In this document: piece by piece, positions 63,146-64,000 of the stretch
Numbering within the stretch: the stretch's first letter is position 1
How the letters are laid out: the number at the start of each line of letters is the position of its first letter
DNA from: Clostridium sp. 'deep sea'
Lineage (GTDB): Bacteria; Bacillota; UBA994; PWPR01
DNA length: 64,000 nucleotides
NCBI RefSeq assembly: GCF_014931565.1
Contig: NZ_CP063353.1
Coordinates: 3,658,001-3,722,000 of the forward strand
Direction: 5' to 3'
Translations under genes and position numbers: made by a program
The notes under the pieces: model-generated
What the model was told of the DNA's origin: nothing
What the model saw: the letters and a program-made list of their open reading frames with translations, nothing else
Databases searched by the model: none

Positions 63146-63249
63146 GTTTGTCTTTAATTATGTCAAGGCACGTCTTCTTGAAATAGAATGGTAATTACTT
63201 TATGCTTCGTTGTGTTACAATTAAAGCAAAAACAAGAAGAGGGATTATG

Positions 63250-64000
63250 ATGCCAATAAAAAAATATGATAAACCAAATAAAACAATTCAGTGCATTAGA
63301 CTCCTAAAGATACTTAAGTCAAAGAAATACGTTAAAAAAGCAGAGATAGCATACCTCTTAGGAGAGGAAACTACAAGAAATATCAACAACTATAAAAATA
63401 CATTGTATGATGCAGGTTATCCGATTTGCTATAAGCCAGGAAAAAATGGTGGTTATACTTTAGAATTTGATGCAATGCTGCCAAGTATGAAAATGAATGC
63501 CTTCCAGTTAAAATCACTAAGCGTGGCATATGAATACTTATTAAAGGAGAGTAATGTGCCAAATAAAAACACATTGCTAGAATACCTTGGTAATGCATTT
63601 TTAGAGAATGAGAAGACATACAGTAATGATGAACTAGCTCTTTATGGTCATTTTCCATTGAGTATGCCTCCAGAGCAGATTGAAAAAAGGTACTACATAA
63701 TCCAGACAGCAATAGATTCCAAAAAAAAGGTAAGAATATTATATAAGGGTTACAAACAGGACAATTATAAAGTCATTCATCCATATAAGCTGTTCAAGTA
63801 TTCAAATTGGCTTGTTTTTGCATGTGATGAAAGTGTTTCAAGTAAGAAGTATTCAAGATTTAATAAGTTTAAACTGCATAGAATGAAAGAAATTGAGTTG
63901 TTATATGATGAGTATACTAAAGATACTAACTATAATGAAGATGATTACTTCGACAATCAAGGAACGAAAGAAGACTCTACTCATGTAAAACTTAAGATTT
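63250..64000 (+). CDS. WYL-domain regulator, cut by window end
   Basis: The frame opens at ATG 63250 (an adjacent ATG at 63247 is too close to GAGGG) and runs off the window at 251 codons. The N-terminal HTH (TIQCIRLLKILKSKKYVKKAEIAYLLG) and the WYL-type region (KKVRILYKGYKQDNYKVIHPYKLFKYSNWLVFACDE) identify a YafY-type regulator. The C-terminus is outside the window. Target genes are unknown. Confidence 0.82.
   Translation, partial: MPIKKYDKPNKTIQCIRLLKILKSKKYVKKAEIAYLLGEETTRNINNYKNTLYDAGYPICYKPGKNGGYTLEFDAMLPSMKMNAFQLKSLSVAYEYLLKESNVPNKNTLLEYLGNAFLENEKTYSNDELALYGHFPLSMPPEQIEKRYYIIQTAIDSKKKVRILYKGYKQDNYKVIHPYKLFKYSNWLVFACDESVSSKKYSRFNKFKLHRMKEIELLYDEYTKDTNYNEDDYFDNQGTKEDSTHVKLKI

Noticed and set aside
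1-64000. CRISPR array, tRNA or rRNA genes
   Set aside because: No regularly spaced direct repeats and no cloverleaf or rRNA-like conserved sequence were seen while reading both strands.

Overview
The window is a strongly AT-rich (about 30 % G+C by eye) low-GC Gram-positive chromosome segment. GGAGG-type ribosome binding sites, GTG/TTG starts, hairpin-plus-U-run terminators and the gene content (AmmeMemoRadiSam genes, pseudouridine catabolism, a preQ1 riboswitch with a radical-SAM gene, BlaI/M56 regulators) point to an anaerobic Clostridia-type Firmicute. I cannot name the species. No rRNA, tRNA, CRISPR array or complete insertion sequence was seen apart from one REP-associated Y1 transposase.

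Region by region. (1) 176-2810: an orphan membrane-anchored protein and a nucleotidyltransferase/HD protein. (2) 3431-11550: probably the most unusual block. Four large paralogous secreted, propeller-like proteins lie with a BlaI-type repressor and a sensor-less M56 (BlaR1-like) membrane protease. Four near-identical promoters, each TTGACA-17-TAGTAT overlapped by two 14-bp dyads, precede the first three paralogs and the repressor operon, which also carries the fourth paralog. This looks like a self-contained regulon. (3) 11664-15732: LysR regulator divergent from two membrane proteins and an N-acyl-D-amino-acid deacylase. (4) 15784-18954: a RAYT transposase with three REP palindromes, purine nucleoside phosphorylase, a GNAT pseudogene and a tandem array of four tiny Cys-rich peptides sharing an N-terminal motif. 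(5) 19026-29986: phosphate-type ABC transporter, TetR/metallo-beta-lactamase operon with a double-operator promoter, GNAT, AmmeMemoRadiSam B-A fusion with its radical-SAM partner, and psuK-psuG. (6) 30028-30200: a GC-rich island of small perfect hairpins. (7) 30307-38558: aldehyde dehydrogenase, acetyltransferases, methyltransferase, paired lipoproteins, a UPF0173-like hydrolase, and a preQ1 riboswitch upstream of a probable queuine lyase and a queuosine-precursor transporter. (8) 38772-48345: cyclic-di-GMP synthases, TPR protein, TfoX-C, M50 peptidase, SUKH-like protein, hflX preceded by an upstream ORF and attenuator-like leader, and RlmD. (9) 48346-53138: a degraded accessory region with an FRG-domain protein, a HEPN-like protein, a lone methyltransferase and gene remnants. 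(10) 53139-56725: a less AT-rich module (PfpI-like protein, WYL regulator, TetR/membrane protein/flavodoxin operon). (11) 57285-62717: a regulator followed by a GPH-type transporter, a C45 autoproteolytic amidohydrolase and an M20 amidohydrolase, reading as uptake and hydrolysis of an amide-linked substrate. The window ends in a decayed gene and a WYL regulator cut by the boundary.

Themes: several operons put a local sensor or regulator next to its own target (BlaI/M56, TetR with MBL, TetR with flavodoxin, LysR with deacylase, riboswitch with queuine salvage, uORF leader with hflX). Family calls come from motifs read by eye; no database search was possible.
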